A stretch of 53,874 nucleotides of DNA, taken from assembly GCA_902598295.1 (NCBI GenBank), contig CACKBA010000008.1, positions 1 through 53,874 of the forward strand, given 5' to 3'. How positions within the stretch are numbered: the first letter of the stretch is position 1; each line of letters starts with the position of its first letter. The notes beneath the pieces were generated by a model that saw only the letters and a list, made by a program, of their open reading frames with translations, was not told the DNA's origin and ran no database searches. Origin of the DNA: an uncultured Bacteroidota bacterium. GTDB lineage: Bacteria > Bacteroidota > Bacteroidia > Flavobacteriales > Flavobacteriaceae. Positions 1-9,256 of the stretch are shown piece after piece. A program made the position numbers and the translations under genes.

Positions 1-2
1 TA

Positions 3-278
3 CATTTTAAAGATGGATATTACAGATGTAAAGGATGTGATGTAGTTTTATTTGACAGCAGTTCAAAATTTGATAGTGGTTGTGGTTGGCCAAGTTTTGA
101 CCGAGCTAAAAAAGGAAGTATTAAATATAAAGAAGATAGATCTTTAATGCGAATTCGCACAGAAATTTTGTGCTCAAATTGTGATGGTCATTTAGGTCAT
201 GTTTTTAACGATGGTCCAACTGAGACTGGCATGAGATACTGTGTTAATTCTGCAAGTATAAATTTTGAAAATAAATAA
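3..278 (+). CDS. msrB: Peptide-methionine (R)-S-oxide reductase MsrB, 5'-truncated by window edge
   Basis: The reading frame is open from base 3 to the TAA at 276-278 and encodes the last 91 residues of a methionine-R-sulfoxide reductase, which repairs oxidised methionine in proteins. Visible family marks are two zinc-binding CxxC pairs (CKGC and CSNC), the WPSF motif, GHLGHVF, and the RYCVNS motif that holds the catalytic cysteine near the C-terminus. The N-terminus lies outside the window, so any signal peptide or MsrA fusion cannot be judged. It ends 1 base before the lpdA start codon, so the two may be cotranscribed, although no functional link is implied. Confidence 0.93.
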   Translation, partial: HFKDGYYRCKGCDVVLFDSSSKFDSGCGWPSFDRAKKGSIKYKEDRSLMRIRTEILCSNCDGHLGHVFNDGPTETGMRYCVNSASINFENK

Positions 279-279
279 T

Positions 280-1668
280 ATGGAAAAGTATGATATTGTT
301 ATAATTGGAAGTGGACCTGGTGGTTATGTAAGTGCTATAAGAGCTTCACAACTAGGTTTTAAAACTGCAATAGTAGAGAAGGAGAGCCTAGGTGGGATTT
401 GCTTGAACTGGGGATGTATACCAACTAAAGCACTTATCAAGTCTGCTGAGGTTTTTGACTATTTGAATAATGTTGATGACTATGGAATTAGTATCGAAAG
501 CTACAATAAAAATTTTAACAAAATTATTAAAAGAAGCAGAGAGGTTGCATCAAAAATGAGCAAAGGAGTAAATTTTCTAATGAAAAAAAATAAAATAAAA
601 GTTTTTGATGGATTTGGAAGGATCAAACATGATAAAACAGTAGAAATCACGAATGATAAAGAATCATTTGAAATTTCTGCCAAAAATATAATTGTTTCAA
701 CTGGTGCAAGATCAAGAGATATTGAGTCTTTGAAAAAGGATGGAAAAAAAATATTTGGTTACAGGGATGCAATGACACTTGAGGAACAGCCTAAAGAAAT
801 GGTTATTGTTGGTTCGGGTGCTATTGGAATTGAATTTGCATATTTTTATAATGCCCTTGGAACAGATGTTACTGTTGTCGAATTTCAAAATGAAATAGCC
901 CCAAACGAAGATCATGATATTTCAAAAGAGTTAGAAAAAATTTTAAAGAAAAAAGGCGTCAATATTTTGACTAATTCCAAAGTTGTATCTTCAAAAATAG
1001 TTGATAATTCAGTAAAGGTAGATATTGAGAGTGATGAAAAAAAATTTACAATTGATTGTGATGTGGTATTGAGTGCCGTTGGAATAAAATCAAATATCGA
1101 AAATATAGGACTAGAAGAATTGGGTGTAAAAATAGAATATGATAAAGTCATCGTGAATGAATACTATAAAACTAGTATTGATGGTATTTATGCAATTGGT
1201 GATATAGTCTCTGGTCCTGCTTTAGCACATGTTGCATCTGCAGAAGGGATTACATGTGTAGAACATATAAAGGGTTTAGATCCAACACCAATTGACTACA
1301 ATAATATACCTGGATGTACGTATAGTAAACCCGAGATAGCATCTGTTGGATTAACTGAAAAAAAGGCTTTAGAAAAAGGTTACGAAATTAAAGTGGGTAA
1401 ATTTCCGTTTTCTGCCTCAGGAAAAGCTCAAGCATCTGGTCACACAGATGGTTTTGTAAAAGTAATTTTCGACTCTAAATATGGTGAATGGTTAGGATGT
1501 CATATGATTGGAAGTAATGTCACTGAAATGATTTCGGAGGCTGTTGTAGGAAAAAAACTAGAAACTACTGGGCACGAAATTTTAAAGTCTGTTCATCCTC
1601 ATCCAACAATGAGTGAGGCAGTTATGGAAGCAGTTGCTGACGCATACGATGAAGTTATTCATCTTTAA
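280..1668 (+). CDS. lpdA: Dihydrolipoyl dehydrogenase (E3 component)
   Basis: FAD-dependent E3 subunit that reoxidises dihydrolipoamide in pyruvate and 2-oxoacid dehydrogenase complexes and in the glycine cleavage system. The 462-residue protein has the FAD Rossmann motif GSGPGG (residues 10-15), the redox-active pair C41/C46 in CLNWGCIPTK, a second NAD-binding motif GSGAIGIEFA, and the C-terminal HPHPTMSEAV motif giving the catalytic His441-Glu446 dyad. The ATG at 280 is preferred over an in-frame TTG at 265 because MEKYDIVIIGSG matches the family start and the TTG lies inside msrB. No other 2-oxoacid dehydrogenase subunit is adjacent. The 3' end overlaps the convergent aroQ by 14 bp. Confidence 0.97.
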   Translation: MEKYDIVIIGSGPGGYVSAIRASQLGFKTAIVEKESLGGICLNWGCIPTKALIKSAEVFDYLNNVDDYGISIESYNKNFNKIIKRSREVASKMSKGVNFLMKKNKIKVFDGFGRIKHDKTVEITNDKESFEISAKNIIVSTGARSRDIESLKKDGKKIFGYRDAMTLEEQPKEMVIVGSGAIGIEFAYFYNALGTDVTVVEFQNEIAPNEDHDISKELEKILKKKGVNILTNSKVVSSKIVDNSVKVDIESDEKKFTIDCDVVLSAVGIKSNIENIGLEELGVKIEYDKVIVNEYYKTSIDGIYAIGDIVSGPALAHVASAEGITCVEHIKGLDPTPIDYNNIPGCTYSKPEIASVGLTEKKALEKGYEIKVGKFPFSASGKAQASGHTDGFVKVIFDSKYGEWLGCHMIGSNVTEMISEAVVGKKLETTGHEILKSVHPHPTMSEAVMEAVADAYDEVIHL

Positions 1669-2086
1669 TTTTATTTATAAAACTAATAATAGCCAGTTCA
1701 TAACTAAGTAAACCAAAACCTTGTATAATCCCAGTAACGTGTGGGCTTATAAATGATTTATGCCTATAATCTTCTCTAGATTTAGTGTTTGAGATGTGAA
1801 CTTCAATAACGGGTTTTTCAATTGCCCTGATTGCATCTGCAATACCAACGGATGTATGGGTATATGCTGCCGCATTAAGAATGATTCCGTCAGATGAATA
1901 TCCAACCTCCTGAATCTTATCAATTAATTCTCCCTCGATATTGGATTGAAAATAGTCAATAGATAGTTCAGAGTATTTGTTTAATAAATAATCCAAATAA
2001 TCGTCAAAACTTAGAACTCCGTATATACTTTTTTCCCTACGTCCGATGAGGTTTAAGTTTGGACCGTTTATAATTTGTAACTTCAT
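1655..2086 (-). CDS. aroQ: 3-dehydroquinate dehydratase, type II
   Basis: Third step of the shikimate pathway, dehydrating 3-dehydroquinate to 3-dehydroshikimate. At 143 residues it has the normal type II length. It shows the N-terminal INGPNLNLIGRRE motif, the catalytic Tyr of the flexible lid (SIYG), the NAAAYTHTSVGIADAI segment and the EVHISN motif with the catalytic His. It is a dodecameric cytosolic enzyme in known cases. It is convergent with lpdA (14 bp overlap) and divergent from the xer recombinase, with only 32 bp between the two start codons, so both promoters must sit in this AT-rich gap or inside the neighbours. Confidence 0.95.
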   Translation of the reverse strand: MKLQIINGPNLNLIGRREKSIYGVLSFDDYLDYLLNKYSELSIDYFQSNIEGELIDKIQEVGYSSDGIILNAAAYTHTSVGIADAIRAIEKPVIEVHISNTKSREDYRHKSFISPHVTGIIQGFGLLSYELAIISFINKIKDE

Positions 2087-2118
2087 TTTTTGAATTTATA
2101 AATTTAAAGTTAAAAGAT

Positions 2119-3009
2119 TTGAATCTAAGCACTTATTTTAAAGATTTTGAAAATTTTTTAAAATTGGAGAGAAACCTATCAATTAATACCATTAAAAGTT
2201 ACAAATCAGATTTGAAAAAATTTAATGTTTTTTTGTCAGATAAAAGTTTTAAAAAATTAAGTTTATTAAATTCAGAAATAGTACGTGAGTTTTTGTACAA
2301 TCAGTCAAAAATAGTGAGTGCAAAAACACAGGGAAGAATTATATCAACATTGAAAACCTTTTTCAATTTTTTGGTTTTGGAGAAGGTAATTAAGGAAAGT
2401 CCAATCGGAAATATTGATTATCCAAAAATTCACTCAAAAATTCCGTTAGTTCTTTCAACAAATGAAATTGATAAAATAATTAACTGTGCTTTCTCAAAAA
2501 AATTTGGTTTAAGAAATCAGACAATCATTGAAGTAATATATAGTTGCGGACTTCGTGTGAGTGAATTAACAGAAATGAAAATATCCAATGTTTTTTTTGA
2601 TGAATCCTTAATTAAGATTTTAGGTAAAGGCAACAAAGAAAGATTCATACCGCTAAGCGGTGTAGCAAAAAAATTACTATATAATTATATTAAATGTGAA
2701 AGAAAAAATATTGGTAATGATAAACAATACGTTGACATTGTTTTTTTAAATAACAGAGGGGAGAAATTAACCAGGGTAATGGTTTATAATATTATAAATG
2801 ATGCTGCTTTAGAGGCAAAAATTAATAAAAAAATCAGCCCGCATACATTAAGACATTCCTTTGCAACTCATCTAATTGAAAACGGTGCTGATATAATTAG
2901 TATTCAAAAAATGCTGGGACATGAAAATATTGTTACTACTGAAAAATACCTACATGTAAATAAAAAGCACCTCTTTGAAACTATGATTAAGTTTCATCCA
3001 AGAAAATAA
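2119..3009 (+). CDS. Tyrosine recombinase XerC/XerD
   Basis: Site-specific recombinase of 296 residues, the usual length for the Xer proteins that resolve chromosome dimers at dif. An N-terminal SAM-like core-binding domain (about 1-90) is followed by the catalytic domain. The full active-site set is visible: R146 in CGLRVSEL, K170, H242 and R245 in HTLRHSF, H268 in LGHEN, and the nucleophile Y277. The start is a TTG at 2119, giving MNLSTYFKDF, which fits the family. Sitting among housekeeping genes next to aroQ, it is a chromosomal Xer protein and not a phage integrase. XerC and XerD cannot be told apart from the sequence alone; I lean to XerD. Confidence 0.9.
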   Translation: MNLSTYFKDFENFLKLERNLSINTIKSYKSDLKKFNVFLSDKSFKKLSLLNSEIVREFLYNQSKIVSAKTQGRIISTLKTFFNFLVLEKVIKESPIGNIDYPKIHSKIPLVLSTNEIDKIINCAFSKKFGLRNQTIIEVIYSCGLRVSELTEMKISNVFFDESLIKILGKGNKERFIPLSGVAKKLLYNYIKCERKNIGNDKQYVDIVFLNNRGEKLTRVMVYNIINDAALEAKINKKISPHTLRHSFATHLIENGADIISIQKMLGHENIVTTEKYLHVNKKHLFETMIKFHPRK

Positions 3010-3011
3010 TT

Positions 3012-3710
3012 TTAAATCGTTAGTTTAAATCCTTTTCCATGAATATTCTCTATCTTGATAGATGGGTCTTTGGATAGATATTTTCTGATTTTGGTTATAT
3101 AAACATCCATTGATCTTGATGTAAAATAATTATCATCTTTCCAAATCTTTATTAATGCCTCCTCCCTCAAGGTTAAATCATTCATGTTGACAATAAGTAA
3201 CTCTAACAAGTCAGATTCTTTTGGGGATAAAGTAACAGGTTTCTCTTTGTTGAAACTCAATTGCCTCAATTTTGAATCAAAAATAAAATCTGATATCTTA
3301 AATTTTGTTTTTTTATTTTTAACGGACTTAGATCTAAAATCTCGTTTCAAAAGTGATTTAATTTTTAAAAGAAGGATGTCAGAATCAAACGGTTTTACAA
3401 TATAGTCATCCGCTCCAATTTTAAATCCCTTAACTACATCTTCTTTCAATGATTTGGCAGTCAAAAAAATCATAGGGATAGAATCATTAATGTTTCTAAT
3501 TTCTTTTGCAAGTGTAAATCCATCTTTGAACGGCATCATCACATCTAAAATACACATGTCAAAACTTTGAGTCTTAAACTTCTTTAATCCATCTACTCCA
3601 TTTTTTGACAATGTAACATTAAAGGAATGTAGTCGGAGAAAATCAACTAATATTGAACCAAAATTTGAGTCATCTTCAACAATTAAGATTTTTTTACGAC
3701 TAGTTGACAT
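3012..3710 (-). CDS. OmpR-family response regulator (RprY-like)
   Basis: Transcription factor of a two-component system, 232 residues. The receiver domain (about 7-120) has the acidic pocket VEDD, phosphoacceptor D56 in CILDVMMP, a conserved Thr (FLTAKS) and the KPF lysine. The C-terminal half (about 135-230) is a winged-helix DNA-binding domain ending in ENIHGKGFKLTI. It overlaps the 3' end of the upstream histidine kinase by 11 bp, so translational coupling is likely and the pair works together. The arrangement and sequence resemble the RprXY pair of Bacteroides. Regulated genes cannot be deduced here. Confidence 0.93.
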   Translation of the reverse strand: MSTSRKKILIVEDDSNFGSILVDFLRLHSFNVTLSKNGVDGLKKFKTQSFDMCILDVMMPFKDGFTLAKEIRNINDSIPMIFLTAKSLKEDVVKGFKIGADDYIVKPFDSDILLLKIKSLLKRDFRSKSVKNKKTKFKISDFIFDSKLRQLSFNKEKPVTLSPKESDLLELLIVNMNDLTLREEALIKIWKDDNYFTSRSMDVYITKIRKYLSKDPSIKIENIHGKGFKLTI

Positions 3711-5280
3711 TAGTTAAAATTATTTTAAAAGTTGAACCCCTTCCCTCCTGACTTTTCACAGAAATCGTGCCACCATGCATATCAATAATTTTCTTAACAA
3801 AAGCAAGACCTAAACCATGACCTTTTATGTTATGAATATTTCCTCTAATTTCCCTATAAAACTTTTCAAAAATTTTTGATTTAACTTTCTTATTCATTCC
3901 AATTCCGTTGTCTTTAAAGAGGATAATTGTATTTAATTTTTCATTTTTCACAATTATTTCAATGATTGGGTTTGATTTGGAGTATTTGAGCGAATTTTCA
4001 AGAATATTAACAAAAACATTTGTAATTTCTTCCTTTGCTAATAACAAATTGTTTTCTTTTTTTTCAAATTTCTTAATAATTTTTGCATCAACACTTTTGG
4101 CAAGAAGCTCCACCCTATTTACAGCCAACTCAACCAATTTATTTATATCAACCATCTTCTTTTGAAGTTCTATTTTTTCTTTTTCTAATTTAGAAATCAT
4201 CAAAACATTTTCTACCTGATTGTTCATTCTATTATTCTCATCTTTAATAATGTTTAAATAACCTAAAGACTTTTCATCAACTTTACCAGTTAACTTCTTT
4301 TTTATCGCATCAATTGCTAGATTTATTGTTGCAATTGGTGTCTTAAATTCGTGAGTCATATTGTTAATAAAGTCGGATTTCATCTCCGAAATATTTTTTT
4401 GTTTTATTGAAATAATGATTGTCGAGTAAAATGAAAGAATTATAATAATAGTAAATACAATTAAAAGTATGATTAGTGCAATAGTATTAGAATTTAAAAG
4501 GTTAATATCTTTTGGAAAACCAACTATCAATACATATTCTGACTCACCACTCTGATTTGTAAATAAAGGCACACTATACTGTGAGAGTTTTTCAAAATTT
4601 TCATATCGATTTGTACCCAACTTAGTTTCTACATTATTATTTAAAATTCTGAAATCATAGTCAGTAGGCAAATCCCTTTCCTTAAACTCTTTTTGTAGAA
4701 GTAACTCTAGTTCAATATTTGAAACTCTGTTGGTTATTGGTTTTAAATTTGCAATATCCATAAATATTGACTTGTATTTTGCCTCATCCATCAACGATAT
4801 CTCTTCCATTTTTTGTAATTTTTCCATTGAGGTCATATTATTCATTTCTTTTTCAAATGCATCATCAAAAATTATCGTTGATTTTAAACTTGTATAATCT
4901 TTAATTGAAATACTGTCTATTGATCTCGAATCAAATAGATTTGAATTAATATTGTAATCCTCCTCTAAAATAGCTGAGTAGTACAAATAAATATTTTTAT
5001 CATCTGTGTTCTTGTCAATGAACTGAAAAACATCCACTAGTTGAGACTCAACTGGCGCACCAATACTATCTTTTAGTTTTTGATAAACTGACAGATAGTC
5101 TCTCATTTCCCTGTCTGAGATTGCATCTGCTACCGTAATTAGCGCATTATTGGTGTTTTGAGAAAACTGTTTCTCATAAGTATCGATTGCATTTTTAATC
5201 CAATACCCCTGTAAAAAAATAATACCTAGGAGGGATAAAGAAATAAATATAATTAAAAGAACAATTCTATTTTTTTTCAC
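3700..5280 (-). CDS. Membrane sensor histidine kinase (RprX-like)
   Basis: Partner kinase of the adjacent OmpR regulator, 526 residues. Transmembrane segments at about 7-24 and 266-291 bracket a roughly 240-residue periplasmic sensor region that shows no recognised domain. The dimerisation box contains the phosphorylated H310 in MTHEFKTP, followed by a HATPase domain with the N box (NILENSLKYS), G1 (DNGIGM) and G2 (GHGLGLA). There is no HAMP domain of obvious sequence. The gene overlaps coaE by 14 bp upstream and the regulator by 11 bp downstream, so coaE, kinase and regulator probably share a transcript. Confidence 0.93.
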   Translation of the reverse strand: MKKNRIVLLIIFISLSLLGIIFLQGYWIKNAIDTYEKQFSQNTNNALITVADAISDREMRDYLSVYQKLKDSIGAPVESQLVDVFQFIDKNTDDKNIYLYYSAILEEDYNINSNLFDSRSIDSISIKDYTSLKSTIIFDDAFEKEMNNMTSMEKLQKMEEISLMDEAKYKSIFMDIANLKPITNRVSNIELELLLQKEFKERDLPTDYDFRILNNNVETKLGTNRYENFEKLSQYSVPLFTNQSGESEYVLIVGFPKDINLLNSNTIALIILLIVFTIIIILSFYSTIIISIKQKNISEMKSDFINNMTHEFKTPIATINLAIDAIKKKLTGKVDEKSLGYLNIIKDENNRMNNQVENVLMISKLEKEKIELQKKMVDINKLVELAVNRVELLAKSVDAKIIKKFEKKENNLLLAKEEITNVFVNILENSLKYSKSNPIIEIIVKNEKLNTIILFKDNGIGMNKKVKSKIFEKFYREIRGNIHNIKGHGLGLAFVKKIIDMHGGTISVKSQEGRGSTFKIILTNVN

Positions 5281-5860
5281 TCAATGATTCAATTTTGGAA
5301 ATTAAACTTAATATCTGCATTGATGTTTCTGAAAAGTTTATATTTTCAATAACGAAAGTTGCTAAACTTATTTTTTTTTTATCTGACCACTGAACATTCA
5401 TGATTTTTTCAATATCCCTCCTACTTTTATTATCTCTCTTTATAATCCTATTTATTCTTTGAACTTTTGGAGAGATTAAGAGTATGTTATTATCTAACAT
5501 TTTATAAAAATTACTTTCAAAAAGTATTGCCGACTCAACTAAAATTTTTGAATTTAAATTACTTTTCAAAAACTTTTCAAATTGGTGAAAAACCTTTGGA
5601 TGAACTAAACTGTTTAAATAATTTAACTTGTATTTATCACTGTACACAATTTCTGAAATATATTTTGAGTTTAAATTATATCCGATGTATGAATTTGTTC
5701 CAAAAAAATTTATGATGGATTTTTTTACAGAGAGGTCATTTCTAATAATCTTTTTTGCAATTTCATCTGAATTAAAAATTTTAAAACCTTTTTCAGCAAA
5801 AATTTTAGATACCTCGGTTTTGCCTGCACCAATTCCACCTGTTAATCCAATCTTTAACAT
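5267..5860 (-). CDS. coaE: Dephospho-CoA kinase
   Basis: Last step of coenzyme A synthesis, phosphorylating the 3' hydroxyl of dephospho-CoA with ATP. The 197-residue protein begins with the P-loop motif GLTGGIGAGKTEV (residues 6-18) and carries the NSDEIAKKI segment with the substrate Asp and the lid region RINRIIKRDNKSR. The length is normal for the family. It starts 5 bp after the fabI stop codon and overlaps the histidine kinase start by 14 bp, placing it in a leftward operon. CoaBC, an earlier enzyme of the same pathway, lies about 3.4 kb upstream in the same run of genes. Confidence 0.94.
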   Translation of the reverse strand: MLKIGLTGGIGAGKTEVSKIFAEKGFKIFNSDEIAKKIIRNDLSVKKSIINFFGTNSYIGYNLNSKYISEIVYSDKYKLNYLNSLVHPKVFHQFEKFLKSNLNSKILVESAILFESNFYKMLDNNILLISPKVQRINRIIKRDNKSRRDIEKIMNVQWSDKKKISLATFVIENINFSETSMQILSLISKIESLSEKK

Positions 5861-5865
5861 TAAGA

Positions 5866-6681
5866 TTACTTTTTTGTAATGGAATCGATAATTTCTTGAC
5901 TTACACCCATATTACTAAAACCACCATCATGAAATAAATTTTGAAGTGTAACTTTTTTTGTAAGATCAGAAAAAAGAGAAACTGTGTAATTAGCGCACTC
6001 ATCAGCGCTAGCATTTCCAAGTGGGGACATTTTTTCTGCATAATCAATAAAACCATCAAATCCTTTTACACCCTTACCTGCAGTTGTGGGTGTTGGTGAT
6101 TGGCTTATTGTATTTACCCTAACTTTTCTCTCTTTACCAAAAAAGTAACCAAAACTTCTAGCTACTGACTCCAAATATGCTTTATTATCTGCCATATCAT
6201 TATAATCAGGAAAAACTCTTTGTGCGGCCATGTATGATAACGCAACTATACTACCCCACTCATTCATAGCATCCTTGTTATAAAGGCATTGCATTAACCT
6301 GTGAAAAGAGGCAGCAGAAATATTCCATCCTTTAGTCAACCAATCATGATTTAAGTCAGTGTAATGTTTTCCCTTTCTAACATTTATTGACATTCCAATA
6401 GAATGCAAAACAAAATCAATTTTACCATTAAAGTGTTTCATGGTCTCATCAATTAAATTATCTAGATCCAGATTAGAGGTAGCATCAGCAGGAACAACAA
6501 TTGAATTTGTTTTTTTTGCTAACAAATCAATTGAGCCCATTCTTACTGCTACTGGTGCATTTGTAAGTACGAAGCGTCCTCCTTGTTCGTGAACTTTTTC
6601 AGCTGTTTTCCATGCAATTGAGTTTTCATCAAGAGCTCCGAAAATAATCCCTTTTTTATTTTTTAATAATTCGTTTGGCAT
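5866..6681 (-). CDS. fabI: Enoyl-[acyl-carrier-protein] reductase (NADH), FabI
   Basis: Final reduction in each cycle of type II fatty-acid elongation. The ATG at 6681 (MPNELLKNKKG) gives 271 residues, the family length. An upstream TTG would add 12 residues but lies inside recN. FabI-type features are the unusual Rossmann motif GALDENSIAW in place of GxxxGxG, HSIGMS after strand 4, and the catalytic Tyr-x6-Lys pair (Y160 and K167 in YNDMADNK). It follows recN by 19 bp and precedes coaE by 5 bp. FabI is the classical triclosan target; nothing in the sequence indicates resistance. Confidence 0.95.
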   Translation of the reverse strand: MPNELLKNKKGIIFGALDENSIAWKTAEKVHEQGGRFVLTNAPVAVRMGSIDLLAKKTNSIVVPADATSNLDLDNLIDETMKHFNGKIDFVLHSIGMSINVRKGKHYTDLNHDWLTKGWNISAASFHRLMQCLYNKDAMNEWGSIVALSYMAAQRVFPDYNDMADNKAYLESVARSFGYFFGKERKVRVNTISQSPTPTTAGKGVKGFDGFIDYAEKMSPLGNASADECANYTVSLFSDLTKKVTLQNLFHDGGFSNMGVSQEIIDSITKK

Positions 6682-6700
6682 TTTTACTTTAAATATAAGA

Positions 6701-8350
6701 TTATTTAAGCAACTCAATCGCTTGATCTAGGGCTGGGTTAGTAATATTGTCAGCTGAAATCATAGATGCAATTTCTTCAATTCTTTCTTCACGATTCAGC
6801 TTTGTAAGTAGTGTTTTTGGTTTATTTGAGGATAAAATCTTGGAGACTTTAAAGTGATTTGAGGCTTTTGCAGCAACTTGAGCGAGATGTGAAATTGCAA
6901 TTATTTGAGATTTACATCCTATCTTTTTCATTAAATCACCGATTACATTTGCAACTTTACCAGATGTTCCCGAATCAATCTCATCAAAAATTAATGTGGG
7001 TAATCTCATTTTATCAGAGAACAATACATTAATTGCTAATAAAATTCTGGACTTCTCTCCACCTGAAGCAATTTTAATTAAATTGTTGTAATTGTTTCCT
7101 TTATCAGATGAGTATAAAATATTTAGATTATCCATACCATATTTATTTAATTGATCAGACTTATCTAAATCAAATTTTATTCTTGATTCCTTCATGGAAA
7201 GATTATTAAAAATTATTTGGAGTTCTTTTTGAAGGTCAACAGCTCTTTGTTTTCTTTTAATAAAAATTTTTTCTGCTAATATTTGACATTTATTTTCCAG
7301 TTCCTGAGTTTGATTTTTCAAAGATTGAATGTCTTTTTCTAAATCTTTTGAATTTGAAAATTTAGACGATAAATTTTGTTTAACCTTAATTAGGTCAATG
7401 GTAGTTTTTGCATTGTGTTTTGAAAGTAAATCTCTTATTTTAAAGATTCTATTTTGTACATACTCAAATCTTCTAGGATCATAAATTAGATTTTCAGACT
7501 TTTTGTTTATTGTAGCAATAATATCATCAAATTCGATTTTAATCTGATCATACCTATTTTTCAAATTCATGAAGTCATTTGATGTTGATGATATTTTATT
7601 TATAATCGATGAAAGATTATTCATTAGTGAAATTAAACTGTAGTGCTCACCATAAATTATTTGCTGATATTCATTTAACTCATTTTTTAACTTATCATAG
7701 TTTTTAAGATTAATAAATTCTTGCTCAAGGCCTTCCTCTTCATTGTTTTGTAAGTTAAGTTCATCTATTTCACGATATAAAAATTTATTATAATCTGCAT
7801 TAGATTTAATACTAATCAGTTGATTGTTTAGTTTTTCATAAGTTTTTTGTTTAGTGATATACTGATTGTAGGCAGATAGAAAGCTCTTTCTCATTAAATT
7901 AATTTCCTCATCACTATCAATCAGATTGTAGTAAAAACTCTTTTGATTTAAAACCAAATCCTGATTTTGAGATTGGATATTAATTAAATCCTGAGTAATA
8001 TTTTTTAAAATTTCTAATTTAACAGGTGAGTCATTGATAAATGCTCTGGATTTTCCATTTGATAAAATTTCCCTTCTGAAAAAAGATTCATTTTCGAAAT
8101 CAAGGTCAAAGTTTAAAAATTTGTCTTTTAGTTTATCGTCAATTAGAAAAATTGCTTCTATGACGCATTTTTTATTTCTGGGACCAACAACTTTATGGTC
8201 TATCCTCGATCCCACTAATAAGTTTAATGCTCCAATAACAATTGACTTACCTGAACCAGTCTCACCAGTTATGATATTGAAGTTTCTTTCGAAGTTTACC
8301 TTTATGTCTTCAATTAATAAATAGTTTTTTATTTCAATAGTCTTTAACAA
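6701..8350 (-). CDS. recN: DNA repair protein RecN
   Basis: SMC-like ATPase that acts in recombinational repair of double-strand breaks. The protein has 549 residues, normal for RecN. The N-terminal head has the Walker A motif GETGSGKS (29-36); long charged coiled-coil arms run from about 150 to 380 with a central hinge; and the C-terminal head has the signature region KIASGGEKSRI and Walker B TLIFDEIDSGTSG. It is followed 19 bp later by fabI and preceded by the DUF4835 gene, an arrangement I associate with Flavobacteriia. The ATG at 8350 (MLKTIEIKNYLLIEDI) matches the family start. Confidence 0.95.
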   Translation of the reverse strand: MLKTIEIKNYLLIEDIKVNFERNFNIITGETGSGKSIVIGALNLLVGSRIDHKVVGPRNKKCVIEAIFLIDDKLKDKFLNFDLDFENESFFRREILSNGKSRAFINDSPVKLEILKNITQDLINIQSQNQDLVLNQKSFYYNLIDSDEEINLMRKSFLSAYNQYITKQKTYEKLNNQLISIKSNADYNKFLYREIDELNLQNNEEEGLEQEFINLKNYDKLKNELNEYQQIIYGEHYSLISLMNNLSSIINKISSTSNDFMNLKNRYDQIKIEFDDIIATINKKSENLIYDPRRFEYVQNRIFKIRDLLSKHNAKTTIDLIKVKQNLSSKFSNSKDLEKDIQSLKNQTQELENKCQILAEKIFIKRKQRAVDLQKELQIIFNNLSMKESRIKFDLDKSDQLNKYGMDNLNILYSSDKGNNYNNLIKIASGGEKSRILLAINVLFSDKMRLPTLIFDEIDSGTSGKVANVIGDLMKKIGCKSQIIAISHLAQVAAKASNHFKVSKILSSNKPKTLLTKLNREERIEEIASMISADNITNPALDQAIELLK

Positions 8351-8359
8351 TTTGTGTAA

Positions 8360-9256
8360 TTATTTGATGCTATTCCACTTCTCAGAAAAAAAAGGTGCTA
8401 TTCTATTAAGGTTGTTTTTAAGTTCTTTCAAATAACTTTCGTTATTATGATTTTTATACAAATTAATAATTTCATCATTTTTTGACTGAAAAAACATTTG
8501 TTGCATAATTGAGTTGGGTCTTAATCTATTTATCAAATTGAATTTTCCTATTGTCTGTGAAATCGTTTGTAGAGCGTTTTCTTTATCTTCAATTAATACA
8601 TCCAGTCCCCTTCTGTGATAATCATAATATATTTCTTTTATGGTTGAGTAATTGGATGAAACTAGATTTTCAACTAACCAATATTTATTGATTCTTCCAT
8701 TGTTATAATTTTGACTCCACATATTAGACTGGGAATTACTGGATGCAAAATCAAGAATTTTCTTCGAGTTTAAAAAATTTAATTTACCAGAATTTAGAGC
8801 AAAACTATCTTTGTCAAGTCCAATTATAAGATTTGCATAAAATTCAAGAATCGATGCCAAATCAGATTCAAATCTACTATCCGATCTCAAAATATATTGG
8901 TTTGATTCATAATTGAAACTTACCCCATTATCCTTGAAAAGAAAAATATTTGTATTGTAATCAGTATTGAAAACTGGCCTAAAGGATTTTATCTCGAAGT
9001 TACAATTGAAAAAACTATCTGAATAACTTAAAACTGTTATGATTAATGTACAATCAATTTTTTCAAAGTTTTGTAGAGATTGATTGTCCCAGTCATTTGT
9101 GTTTAAAAAACTTTCGATATTTCTTTCAAGATTTATAAAAATTTCCTTTTCAGTTTGATTTATAAAACCGCTATTGACAATAACTTCACAATTTAATTGC
9201 TGACTTGATAATTTAAAAAAGAAAAGCAATAAGGAACTATAAGTTATAAATCTCAT
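8360..9256 (-). CDS. DUF4835-type secreted protein
   Basis: Exported protein of unknown function, 298 residues from the ATG at 9256. That start gives a clean signal peptide (MRFITYSSLLLFFFKLSSQQ); an ATG at 9280 would add eight residues ahead of it. The body (NCEVIVNSGFINQTEKEIF and later LRPNSIMQQMFFQSKNDEI) matches my memory of the DUF4835 family, a Bacteroidota-specific family usually coded between coaBC and recN, exactly as here. The start overlaps coaBC by 20 bp. No catalytic motif is apparent. The family assignment is from recall and position and was not searched. Confidence 0.75.
   Translation of the reverse strand: MRFITYSSLLLFFFKLSSQQLNCEVIVNSGFINQTEKEIFINLERNIESFLNTNDWDNQSLQNFEKIDCTLIITVLSYSDSFFNCNFEIKSFRPVFNTDYNTNIFLFKDNGVSFNYESNQYILRSDSRFESDLASILEFYANLIIGLDKDSFALNSGKLNFLNSKKILDFASSNSQSNMWSQNYNNGRINKYWLVENLVSSNYSTIKEIYYDYHRRGLDVLIEDKENALQTISQTIGKFNLINRLRPNSIMQQMFFQSKNDEIINLYKNHNNESYLKELKNNLNRIAPFFSEKWNSIK

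Noticed and set aside
265-282. TTG start for lpdA five codons upstream
   Set aside because: It lies inside msrB, and the ATG at 280 begins with the conserved N-terminus.
2119-3009. Xer-type recombinase as the integrase of the island
   Set aside because: It lies 36 kb away among housekeeping genes, and its size and motifs fit chromosomal XerC/D.
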